Source: JBOHPP01 sp050731755 (lineage in GTDB: Bacteria; Methylomirabilota; Methylomirabilia; Rokubacteriales; CSP1-6). Taken from it: 13,010 nt of DNA. The notes under the pieces were generated by a model that did no database searches, was not told the origin of the DNA, and was given only the letters and a program-made list of their open reading frames with translations. Where the stretch lies: contig JBOHPP010000011.1 in NCBI GenBank assembly GCA_050731755.1, positions 1 through 13,010 on the forward strand, written 5' to 3'. A program made the position numbers and the translations under genes. Positions 5,454 through 12,555 of the stretch are shown here, piece after piece (the stretch's first letter is position 1; every line of letters starts with the position of its first letter).

Positions 5454-7247
5454 TCAGCCTTCGCCCTCGGACCTCCCCAGGAAATACCGGCGCGGGTCGA
5501 AGCAGCGAACCAGGCGCAGCTCGTCGGCCCCGGGTGGATCGAGGCGGCGCACTGCCGGCGCGACCTTCAGGTCCCAGCCGCACGCCTCCCGCGCCGCCCG
5601 CACCGCATCGGCCTCCGGCTGGCCGGGAAAGACGGCGGTGAGGACCAACTCGGCGTTCTCCCCCGCCTTCTCGTACACCCCCAGATCCGACACCACGGCG
5701 CTGACCCGCCGGCCCGGGGCCGTGATGTACGGCACCTTGTCCACGAAGCGCGCCGGCGTTTGCGCCAGCGTCACCACGACCTCGCGCGCCGAGGAAGCGA
5801 TGTCGTTGGCCCCGCCGGAGCCGGTGATGTAGAGCGCGCCGGGGATCATCGTGGAGTTGACGTTGCCGTGCTTGTCGATCTGCCCCGCCGCCAGCGATCC
5901 CAGACACCGGTTCTCGCCACCGCCCATGAAGATGCCCATGACATGGAAGATGTCGGTGAGCATCTTGGCGGACGGAAAGTTCCGGAAGGAGAAGACGAAT
6001 GGTTCGGCCGGCCGCGGCAGGTAGCCGACCATCCCCGTCTCCGCCATCAACTCGATGTCGACGCCGGCCGCTTTCAGCTCGTAGGTGGCGAGCCACGCGG
6101 CCAGGTTGGAGTTGCCCACGCCGGCCAGAAACGCGCGATAGCCCCGGGCGCGCGCCTTGTCGGCAAGCAGCCGCGCCGCGGCCACGACCATCATCTCGGC
6201 GGCGTTATAGCGGTCGTCGGAGCCGAGGCCGGTCTCGAGCATCTCGAGCTCCGACACCCAGGCGTCCGTGTGGGCCCGCCCTTTCACCTGCATGAGACGC
6301 CCGTAGCCGAGCCGGCCAACGTAGGCGCTCTGGTCGGGGACGTCGAGGATCCACTCCTTGATCCAGGCTTCAGCCGTCTCCCGCTTGCGGAACGCGCGGC
6401 GCAGCTCGAGGATGAACTCCAGATCCTCCGCGTAGCCCTCCAGCTCGGCGATTCCCAGGCCGTACATCCCGCCCGGATGAGCGCCGAAGGGCGCCTCGAC
6501 AACGGCCGCCACGTACTGGCCGGGCAGGCGGACCAGCGCGGCGTGGCGGCGGATGAAATCGGTCGGCACGATCTTCTCCACACTGACGATGGCGCCGCCG
6601 CGCGCGGCCATGGCCGCGTAGAAGTTCTCGTTGAGGGGCGCCGCGGTCAGCACGTTGCCCGCGCGATCGGCGACCCAGGCGTGGAACAGCGCGAGGTCGG
6701 GCTGGAGCGCCCGCACGAGGGCGACGCGCCCTCCGCTGGCGAAGGGGTCGTCGATGGCGAGCAGGTCGCCGTCGCGCGCGTTGTCCTCCTCCATGGTCGA
6801 GCCCAGCAGCGAGCGCGTGGGTAGGAAGGGCACGCCCATGGCGCCGGCCATCAGGCGCAGCGGGATGGTGAGCATGGACCAGTTCTGGACGGCGAGCCGC
6901 CCTTGCAGCACCGCCCGGCCCACGAGGGGCTGGGGTGTCGGATAGGGATAGCCTTCCCCGACGAACGTCGTGATCAGTCGCTCCACCAGCCCGCCCAGGA
7001 CGAAGGCCGTCCAGGGCGAGCCGAACCCCGTCGTCGCCAGCGTCCAGCGTGGCGTCCGTGTCCACCACTGGCGCACCAGTTCCCGGGCCAGCGCGCTGGG
7101 GCGGCCGTGGGCGGCGCCGAAGAAGAGCGTCTGGCCGGGAGCGGTCAGCCGCCGTACCGCTTCCGCCAGCGTGGTGACCTTGTCCGGCCCCTCGCTGAGC
7201 GGGATGGCCAGGCGGCGCTGGATCAGCTCGGCATACTCCGGACGCAT
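5454..7247 (-). CDS. Fused alpha-beta family I CoA-transferase
   Basis: A 597-residue cytoplasmic protein that joins both halves of a family I CoA-transferase, enzymes that move CoA between acyl groups through a glutamyl-CoA intermediate. The alpha-like half (about 25-300) has a glycine loop (LFFGAAHGRPSALA, 41-54), the GAMGVPFLPTRSLLGS stretch (135-150) and the DLALFHAWVADRAGNVL strand (184-200). The beta-like half (about 340-590) has MAETGMVGYLP, where Glu403 matches the (S)ENG catalytic glutamate, LGSLAAGQIDKHGNVN (449-464) and GSGGANDIA (476-484). The order alpha then beta is standard. It is longer than a simple fusion of two subunits, with extra sequence around 270-335. The acid substrate is unknown; glutaconate, 3-oxoacid or steroid-ring CoA-transferases are relatives. 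The ATG at 7247 has no clear Shine-Dalgarno. It follows the DUF1232 gene by 51 bases. Confidence 0.85.
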   Translation of the reverse strand: MRPEYAELIQRRLAIPLSEGPDKVTTLAEAVRRLTAPGQTLFFGAAHGRPSALARELVRQWWTRTPRWTLATTGFGSPWTAFVLGGLVERLITTFVGEGYPYPTPQPLVGRAVLQGRLAVQNWSMLTIPLRLMAGAMGVPFLPTRSLLGSTMEEDNARDGDLLAIDDPFASGGRVALVRALQPDLALFHAWVADRAGNVLTAAPLNENFYAAMAARGGAIVSVEKIVPTDFIRRHAALVRLPGQYVAAVVEAPFGAHPGGMYGLGIAELEGYAEDLEFILELRRAFRKRETAEAWIKEWILDVPDQSAYVGRLGYGRLMQVKGRAHTDAWVSELEMLETGLGSDDRYNAAEMMVVAAARLLADKARARGYRAFLAGVGNSNLAAWLATYELKAAGVDIELMAETGMVGYLPRPAEPFVFSFRNFPSAKMLTDIFHVMGIFMGGGENRCLGSLAAGQIDKHGNVNSTMIPGALYITGSGGANDIASSAREVVVTLAQTPARFVDKVPYITAPGRRVSAVVSDLGVYEKAGENAELVLTAVFPGQPEADAVRAAREACGWDLKVAPAVRRLDPPGADELRLVRCFDPRRYFLGRSEGEG

Positions 7248-7298
7248 GACGTCAGAAGACGGCGCGCGGGTTCGCGGCCACCCGTCGGGCCCCCGCGC

Positions 7299-7649
7299 TC
7301 ACGGGCGACGTGAGAAGATCCGCGCCTTCACGCGCGAAGGTACCCAGCCACTCAGCAGGCGCGCGGCCCGCGCCAGCCGCTCGAGCGACATGGGGGTGCC
7401 CGGCCAGTACTTGAGGACGAGCCGCCGATCGACGTAGTTCAGGATGCCATCCAGGAGCACCGCCACCAGCACCAGATCGTCGAGGTAGCCGAGGAAGGGG
7501 ATGAAATCCGGCAGGAGATCCACGGGACTCATCAGATAAAGGGCAGCGGCGGCCAGTGCGATCTTGGCTGGCCGAGGCAGCAGCGGGTCGCCCACGAGCC
7601 GGGTGATGAGGCGGGCCACGTCCGGCAAGGCCCGCAGCAACGCGTTCAT
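7299..7649 (-). CDS. DUF1232 (YkvA-like) small membrane protein
   Basis: A 116-residue protein of the DUF1232 family, whose function is unknown. The signature core is ALYLMSPVDLLPDFIPFLGYLDDLVLVAVLL (about 36-66), which forms hydrophobic segments around the conserved SPVDLLPDFIP motif. A short N-terminal helix precedes it, and a basic tail (SRVKARIFSRRP) ends it. The true start is the ATG at 7649, which overlaps the TGA of the Fe-S oxidoreductase gene by 4 bases (ATGA); the frame extends further upstream only as an overlap with that gene's coding sequence. The overlap implies translational coupling with the electron-transfer gene. Whether it works with that protein or is only carried along in the operon cannot be decided here. 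Confidence 0.85.
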   Translation of the reverse strand: MNALLRALPDVARLITRLVGDPLLPRPAKIALAAAALYLMSPVDLLPDFIPFLGYLDDLVLVAVLLDGILNYVDRRLVLKYWPGTPMSLERLARAARLLSGWVPSRVKARIFSRRP

Positions 7650-9634
7650 GTCTCGAGACTCTCCGCCACCAGCTCGCTGATGTCCTTCACCTGCAGCCGG
7701 TCCTCGGCCCCGACGACCTTGCGTCCGAGATCGATCATGGCCAGACAGAACGGGCAGGCCGTGCCCACCACGGTGGCCTCGGTCTGGAGGGCTTCTTCCA
7801 CCCGAATGATGTTGACGCGCTTGCGGGCCGGCACCTCCATCCACATGTGACCGCCGCCGCCGCCGCAGCAGAGACCGCGTTCGCGGTTGCGCGGCATCTC
7901 GATGACCCGCAGGCCGGGAACGGCTCGGACCACGTCGCGAGGCGCCTCCATGATGCCGTTGTAGCGCCCGAGGTAACAGGAGTCGTGGAAGGCGACGGCG
8001 GCCTCGAGGGTGCGCCGCAGTCGCAGGCGCCCGGCCTCGATCAGCTCCTTGATCACCACCGAGTGGTGCAACACCTCCCAGGCGCCGCCGAACTGGGGAA
8101 ACTCGTTCTTGATCGTGTTGAAGCAGTGCGGGCAGTGCGTGATGACCTTGCCGAAGCGGTACTGGCGGATGGCCTCCACGGTTTCCTGCTGCACGGTCTG
8201 GTAGAGATACTCTTCGCCCAGCCGGCGTCCGACTTCGGCGTGGCAGCGCTCCTCCTGCATCACCGCGAACGACACGCCGGCGGCGGTGAGGATCTTGACC
8301 ACCGAGCGGGCGATCGCCTGGTTGCGCCTGTCGTAGGAGGCCGAGCAGCCCACCCAGTAGAGGTACTCCACTTCCTTGCCCGGCTCCATCACCGGCACCG
8401 CCAGCCCCTCGGCCCAGGCCAGCCGATCGCTGGCCGGCAGGCCCCAGGGATTACCGGCCCGCTGGATGTTCTGCAGCGAATGCGGCGCCGTGGACGGCAT
8501 AGCGCCATCCGACAGCGTGAGGTACCGGCGGAGGTCGATGATGGTGTCCACGATGTCAATGAAGGCCGGGCACTCCTGCACGCACGCCATGCAGGTGGTG
8601 CAAGCCCACAGCTCCTCGGCCTTGATGAGCTCGCCGTGGATGGGCCCGGGCAGCTGGCCGTGCATGTGGCGCTTGAGCTTGACGATGATCTGCTTGGGCG
8701 AAAGCGCGGTGCCGGCCATCCACGCCGGGCACGCCGCCTGGCAGCGTCCGCACTCCACGCAGGCGTCGAAGTCGAGCCGTCGCTTCCAGGAAAACTCTTC
8801 GAGGCGGGAGACACCCAGCGAGTCGGCCTCCTCGATGTTCTCGATCCTGGGGATTTCCCCCCGAGGCGTGAGCTTGGCGAAGAAGATGTTCAGCGGCGTG
8901 GTGATGAGGTGGATGAAGTAGGAATACGGGACGATGGCGATGAAACCAAGCGAGAGCACCGCGTGAAAGAGCCAGGTCCCGAGATGCAGTCCGCGGAGCG
9001 CGCTCTCCGACATGCCGGCGCCGAGCATCGCCTGGCCGAGGGCCCATCCGACCGGCGACCACGGCGCCCAGGCCGGCTGAACCACGGCCAGTCGGGCAGC
9101 CTCCATGACGAATCCGGTGACGTTGATCACGAAGAGGAGCGCCAACACGCCGGCGAAGCGGGCGGTGGGGTCGACGCGCGCCGGGCGGAGGACGAAGCGG
9201 CGCCACACGGCCAAGCCCAGCCCGATGACGAAGAAGAGCCCAAACAGGTCGAGCGTGGTCTCGTAGAAGAGGTAGAACGGGCCCTGGAGGATGCGGACGT
9301 CGAAGAGCAGGCGCGTGACGTCCCAGTCGATGGTCGCCAGCACCGTGCCCATGAACAGAGCCAGGAATCCCCAGAACATGATGGCGTGCATGACGCCCGG
9401 GTACGCGTGCGAGAGCGTCCGCACCTGGGCCAGCGCGTGCACGGCCACCAGCTTGATGCGCTGAGGGATGCGGTCGACGCGGGCCTCGGGCCGGCCGCCG
9501 CGCCAGAGACGGATGCGCTGCCCCAGGCCCCAGGCGAAGACCGCCATCGCGACGACGGCGCCGGCGTAGAGCGCGATCTCGGCCCACGGCGGCACGTTCC
9601 AGAACGTGTCGCGGAGGGGGATCGCAGGTCTCAT
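7646..9634 (-). CDS. EtfD-like membrane Fe-S oxidoreductase (probable ETF:menaquinone oxidoreductase; HdrDE-related)
   Basis: A 662-residue inner-membrane protein. The N-terminal 260 residues hold five or six hydrophobic helices (near 18-38, 80-102, 121-143, 160-180, 220-252) with histidines (83, 217, 224, 242) that could bind haem b, as in NarI/HdrE-like domains. Then come two cubane Fe-S motifs, CVECGRCQAACP (Cys292, 295, 298, 302) and CTTCMACVQECP (Cys345, 348, 351, 355), and two CCG domains: Cys430, Cys464, CPHC (501-504), and Cys553, CC (589-590), CPFC (627-630). This order is that of EtfD-type proteins, which pass electrons from ETF to menaquinone during acyl-CoA oxidation. The first CCG domain has Cys-His where a Cys pair can occur. 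The ATG at 9634, overlapping meaB's TGA (ATGA) with GGAAG just upstream, is preferred over a GTG at 9646. Confidence 0.88.
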   Translation of the reverse strand: MRPAIPLRDTFWNVPPWAEIALYAGAVVAMAVFAWGLGQRIRLWRGGRPEARVDRIPQRIKLVAVHALAQVRTLSHAYPGVMHAIMFWGFLALFMGTVLATIDWDVTRLLFDVRILQGPFYLFYETTLDLFGLFFVIGLGLAVWRRFVLRPARVDPTARFAGVLALLFVINVTGFVMEAARLAVVQPAWAPWSPVGWALGQAMLGAGMSESALRGLHLGTWLFHAVLSLGFIAIVPYSYFIHLITTPLNIFFAKLTPRGEIPRIENIEEADSLGVSRLEEFSWKRRLDFDACVECGRCQAACPAWMAGTALSPKQIIVKLKRHMHGQLPGPIHGELIKAEELWACTTCMACVQECPAFIDIVDTIIDLRRYLTLSDGAMPSTAPHSLQNIQRAGNPWGLPASDRLAWAEGLAVPVMEPGKEVEYLYWVGCSASYDRRNQAIARSVVKILTAAGVSFAVMQEERCHAEVGRRLGEEYLYQTVQQETVEAIRQYRFGKVITHCPHCFNTIKNEFPQFGGAWEVLHHSVVIKELIEAGRLRLRRTLEAAVAFHDSCYLGRYNGIMEAPRDVVRAVPGLRVIEMPRNRERGLCCGGGGGHMWMEVPARKRVNIIRVEEALQTEATVVGTACPFCLAMIDLGRKVVGAEDRLQVKDISELVAESLET

Positions 9635-10626
9635 GAAGGCTTCCACGATAGCACGGCCAGCACCTGCTCGACCGCCGTGTAGGGATCGATCTCTCCGTCC
9701 ACGACCCGCTCGAACGTCGAACGAAGGTCACTGTCGGCCAGGCGCTGCTCGACGGCGGTGGTGAACCGGTCCACGAGCAGCCTCCGGAACTCCTGGCGGC
9801 GGCGATTCCGCCGGCGCGCCTGCAAGGCGCCGGCCGCCTCCAGAGTGGCCCGGTGCTGCCGGATGGTGTCGAGCAGTTCGGCGATGCCGACATCGTTTTG
9901 GGCTTCCGTGGCGAGCGCGGGGATCTGCCAGTCGATGTCGCGCCGACCGGCCGGGCTCGTGTACTGGAGGTGGGCCGAGAACGTCAGCTCGGCCATGAGC
10001 GCGGGCGCTCCGCTCCGGTCGGCCTTGTTGACGACGAAGACATCGGCGGCCTCCAGCAGGCCGGCCTTCATCGCCTGGATGGCGTCGCCCGACTCCGGCA
10101 CCAGGACCGCCACCGTGGTGTCGGCCAGCTTCATGATGTCCAGCTCGGTCTGGCCCACGCCGACGGTCTCGATGAGGATCCATTCGAAGCCGAACGCGGC
10201 CAGCAGCTTGATGACGTCGCCGGTGGCGCGCGCCAACCCGCCGAAGGCTCCCCGGGTGGCCATGCTCCGGATGAAGACGCCGGGATCGAGGGCATGGCTC
10301 TGCATGCGAATACGGTCCCCCAACACGGCGCCGCCGGTGAATGGGCTGGAGGGATCGACGGCCACGACGCCGACGGCCTGACCCTCCCCGCGAAAGCGCG
10401 CGGTGAGGCGGTCGACGACAGTGGACTTGCCGGCGCCCGGCGGGCCGGTGACGCCGAGGACGTAGCCGCCCTGCGCGCGCGGGTGCACCGCACGCATGAT
10501 GGCGGGCACCGCCGCCGTTCGGTTCTCAACCTGCGTGATGAGCCGCGCCAGCGCCAGCCGGTCGCCGGCCAGCATGCGATCGATGAGGCCGTGGATTTTC
10601 GGCGCGTGGGTGTCGAGATCAGACAT
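9631..10626 (-). CDS. meaB: MeaB/ArgK G-protein chaperone of a B12-dependent acyl-CoA mutase
   Basis: A 331-residue cytoplasmic P-loop GTPase of the G3E/MeaB group, which gates cobalamin loading and protects methylmalonyl-CoA mutase or related mutases such as isobutyryl- and ethylmalonyl-CoA mutases. Motifs: Walker A GPPGAGKST (61-69), the family-specific VAVDPSSPFTGGAVLGDRIR (88-107), IETVGVGQTELD (152-163) as switch/Walker B region, and the base-specificity motif NKAD (200-203). Length and the C-terminal arginine-rich helix are normal; the C-terminal part mediates dimerisation in known members. The older name ArgK (arginine/ornithine transport kinase) is not supported by modern work. The ATG at 10626 has GGAGG (10638-10642) at 11-nt spacing. 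It is the first gene of the acyl-CoA run; no mutase gene is visible, so its partner must lie elsewhere. Confidence 0.93.
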   Translation of the reverse strand: MSDLDTHAPKIHGLIDRMLAGDRLALARLITQVENRTAAVPAIMRAVHPRAQGGYVLGVTGPPGAGKSTVVDRLTARFRGEGQAVGVVAVDPSSPFTGGAVLGDRIRMQSHALDPGVFIRSMATRGAFGGLARATGDVIKLLAAFGFEWILIETVGVGQTELDIMKLADTTVAVLVPESGDAIQAMKAGLLEAADVFVVNKADRSGAPALMAELTFSAHLQYTSPAGRRDIDWQIPALATEAQNDVGIAELLDTIRQHRATLEAAGALQARRRNRRRQEFRRLLVDRFTTAVEQRLADSDLRSTFERVVDGEIDPYTAVEQVLAVLSWKPS

Positions 10627-10676
10627 CAGCGGAACGGCCTCCGGGATTGTAGCACCTCTGATAGGATCGTCGGCTG

Positions 10677-11042
10677 ATGCCCGGCATACTGGTTGCGCTC
10701 GCTGCGCTCGAGCAGCACCTCACACCGCAACGGGCGTGGCTGGAGCGGCTGGCGATCATCGTCCCCATGAACGCGGCGACGCGCTGGCTGCTCGTGGCCG
10801 ATTTCGCGTGTCTCGTGGCGCTCGGCCTGGCAGCTCGCCGTCCCTCGATCGGCGTCCCCCTGGCGCTCGGTCTGGGGTTCCTCGTGCTCAACGGGCTGGG
10901 CATGGCCGTGACCGACTTCTACTTGGGCCTTGCCCTGTTTCACCTTGCCGTAGGCGCAGCCGCGGCGCTCTTTGCCGGGCGCGCGCGCTGGATCGGCGCG
11001 GCGACGCTTGTGCTCGCGCTCGGCTTCGGCGTCCTTACCTGA
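10677..11042 (+). CDS. Small integral membrane protein of unknown function
   Basis: A 121-residue hydrophobic protein I do not recognise. It has about four predicted helices: a weak one at 1-12, then roughly 35-53 (ATRWLLVADFACLVALGLAA), 58-79 (GVPLALGLGFLVLNGLGMAV) and 82-119 in two parts (FYLGLALFHLAVGAAAALFAG and WIGAATLVLALGFGVL). Basic residues (RR, GRAR) lie between them. No cysteine pairs, haem motifs or enzyme signatures are visible. The ATG at 10677 has AGGA at 10-nt spacing; an internal ATG at 10767 has no such site. It diverges from meaB across 50 bases, so they share a promoter region, and it converges with the cytochrome genes six bases away. That the reading frame is real is supported mainly by its membrane-protein composition. 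Confidence 0.6.
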   Translation: MPGILVALAALEQHLTPQRAWLERLAIIVPMNAATRWLLVADFACLVALGLAARRPSIGVPLALGLGFLVLNGLGMAVTDFYLGLALFHLAVGAAAALFAGRARWIGAATLVLALGFGVLT

Positions 11043-11048
11043 AGCCGC

Positions 11049-11672
11049 TCACATCTCTTTGTGGCACTCGCGGCAGAGAGGGACGACCCGCGTCTTGGAG
11101 ATAAACAGGCTGGCCGCGTCGCTGTCGGTCGTGTGGGAGGTATGGCAACGCACACAGGGAATGCGCACGGTGTCGTGCTCCCGGATGGCGTGATACGAGG
11201 TACCGCCCCGGCCCTCGGTCTCCGCCTCGGCGGCAAACCTTGACTCGACTGTGGCCCCCGTGACGGGTGCACCCCAGCTCGCGGCGCGGAGAACCGGAGT
11301 GTGGCATCCACGGCACTCCGCGTCGCGCAGGGGCAGCCGCATGTGCGAGGGCTCGCCATAGACGCCGGCGAGGAACTTCACCGTGTCGAAACCGGCCACC
11401 GCCCAGACGGCGAGGCGCATACCGAGGTCGGCACCGCCGTGGCACGCGATGCATCCGACCGTCGCGTCCTTCCGGTGATGGACGCCGGCCAGATCCTTCG
11501 ACGCGGCGGTGGTCAGGCGGAGGAACTTCTCCTCATGGAGGTGGCAGGAGACACAGAAGCGGTTGTCGCGCTCCTTGGCGGCCAGCGCCAGCAGGAAAAG
11601 CGAGGCGAGGAGCGCGGCCCCCGCCCCGCCCGCCGCCCAGAGGGCGAGCGACCGTCGAAGCGAGCGGGCGAT
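11049..11672 (-). CDS. Membrane-anchored pentahaem cytochrome c (NapC/NirT-like), apparent ATC start
   Basis: A protein of about 207 residues with one N-terminal membrane helix (about 9-31, preceded by basic RSLRRS) and five c-type haem motifs: CVSCH (40-44), CIACH (74-78), CRGCH (120-124), CVRCH (173-177) and CRECH (200-204). That is the layout of periplasmic quinol-oxidising anchors such as NapC/NirT/NrfH, though those usually carry four haems, so the exact family is uncertain. The frame opens after the TGA at 11691 and has no ATG, GTG or TTG until the ATG at 11420, which would lose the anchor and two haem motifs. The ATC at 11672 lies 9 nt after GGGGAGG (11682-11688) and is the best start. 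A one-base change at 11670 would make it ATG. It follows the secreted monohaem cytochrome gene directly. Confidence 0.8.
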   Translation of the reverse strand: MARSLRRSLALWAAGGAGAALLASLFLLALAAKERDNRFCVSCHLHEEKFLRLTTAASKDLAGVHHRKDATVGCIACHGGADLGMRLAVWAVAGFDTVKFLAGVYGEPSHMRLPLRDAECRGCHTPVLRAASWGAPVTGATVESRFAAEAETEGRGGTSYHAIREHDTVRIPCVRCHTSHTTDSDAASLFISKTRVVPLCRECHKEM

Positions 11673-11681
11673 GGCGGGAAG

Positions 11682-11688
11682 CCTCCCC
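11682..11688 (-). promoter_or_regulatory. Strong Shine-Dalgarno ahead of the ATC start
   Basis: GGGGAGG on the minus strand, just after the TGA of the monohaem cytochrome gene and 9 nt before ATC (11670-11672). It shows that initiation is expected here although no standard start codon follows at the right distance. Confidence 0.65.
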
Positions 11689-11690
11689 GA

Positions 11691-12500
11691 TCAGCGAACG
11701 GTCACGCTCACTGGCTTGGCGAACATGATCCGCGCCGACGGGCCACCCGGTCCGCCTCGCGGCAACACGGCCCCGGTGGGGGTGGTCACCGTGCCAACCG
11801 AGGACGCACGCTCTGCGCCGTAGTGGAAGGCGGCACTGATCGCATACGTTCCAGGCTCCTGGGGTGCCTTGACCGTCCAGACGATTCGGCCCTCGGCGAG
11901 CTTGCGGGCCGCCAGGTCCGTCTTCTGGTCGAAGATGATTGCGCTGTTGAGGTTCTTCTTGAGCCCCGACGCCCGGCCGTCCACCCACTTCGTCTGCTCC
12001 TGGCCGTCGCCGCCCCAAACCTTCGGTGGGCCGGTGATCATCCAGCCATCACCCTGGATCGGACGCGCCTGGAACCTGAGGTCCGTATCGAGCAGGAAGA
12101 CGCCGACGACGCCCTGCCCGCCCTTCACCGTGACGGTGATCTGAGCCTCCTGGCCCGGCCGGAGGCTGGACGGTGCACTGAGCGTGACCGATGCCAACTC
12201 GTCCATGAGCTTGACGTCGGCGAGGAGTTTGTGGCGATCGGCGGGCGACATAGGCTGATAGGGACCGGTCCCGTCTTCGATGGCCTTGTAATGCTTGTTC
12301 TCCTTCACCTGGGCGTTGGCGAAGGCCTCGGGCTCAGCCCGGAGCTGGTCCTTGGAGAACGAAGAATGGCATCCGGCGCAGGTGGGGGCCAGGTCGGTGA
12401 CGTTGCGCAGCGGCCCACCGGCATAGCCATGGGCAACGGGAGTCGCAATGGGAAGCAGTATCGCCAAAAGGCCGAGGGCACTGGCAAACCGTCTCATCAT
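11691..12500 (-). CDS. Secreted monohaem cytochrome c with C-terminal beta-sandwich-like domain
   Basis: A 269-residue exported protein. Residues 1-25 are a clear signal peptide (MMRRF, hydrophobic core to about 23, cleavage near AHG). One haem motif, CAGCH (41-45), sits in PTCAGCHSSFSKDQL, followed by a helical stretch (55-105). Residues about 103-240 look like an Ig/reelin-like beta-sandwich: alternating strands in VTLSAPSSLRPGQEAQITVTV, VVGVFLLDTD and GRIVWTVKAPQEPGTYAISAAF. After a Gly/Pro-rich stretch (249-254) a last strand, FAKPVSVTV, follows. I know of such fusions as electron-transfer or binding proteins but cannot name this one. The ATG at 12500 has GGGGGA a few bases upstream and places the signal peptide at the N-terminus; the longer frame to 12590 overlaps rimI and adds unlikely sequence. 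Its TGA is followed at once by the pentahaem cytochrome's Shine-Dalgarno. Confidence 0.82.
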   Translation of the reverse strand: MMRRFASALGLLAILLPIATPVAHGYAGGPLRNVTDLAPTCAGCHSSFSKDQLRAEPEAFANAQVKENKHYKAIEDGTGPYQPMSPADRHKLLADVKLMDELASVTLSAPSSLRPGQEAQITVTVKGGQGVVGVFLLDTDLRFQARPIQGDGWMITGPPKVWGGDGQEQTKWVDGRASGLKKNLNSAIIFDQKTDLAARKLAEGRIVWTVKAPQEPGTYAISAAFHYGAERASSVGTVTTPTGAVLPRGGPGGPSARIMFAKPVSVTVR

Positions 12501-12555
12501 GCGTTCCCCCTTGACAGCACCGCGCACTGCATGAGGCTCGACGAGAATAAACCGA

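Noticed and set aside
5418..6824. 468-codon open frame on the plus strand
   Set aside because: Antisense to the CoA-transferase; no recognisable motif, and its composition is that of a shadow frame.
7847..9682. 611-codon open frame on the plus strand
   Set aside because: It lies antisense to the EtfD-like gene, whose Fe-S and CCG motifs are unmistakable. Its translation is low-complexity (Glu/His/Arg/Ala-rich) as expected for a GC-rich shadow frame.
8556..9893. 445-codon open frame on the minus strand in another phase
   Set aside because: Overlaps the EtfD-like and meaB genes out of frame; Arg/Ala/Gly-rich composition without motifs.
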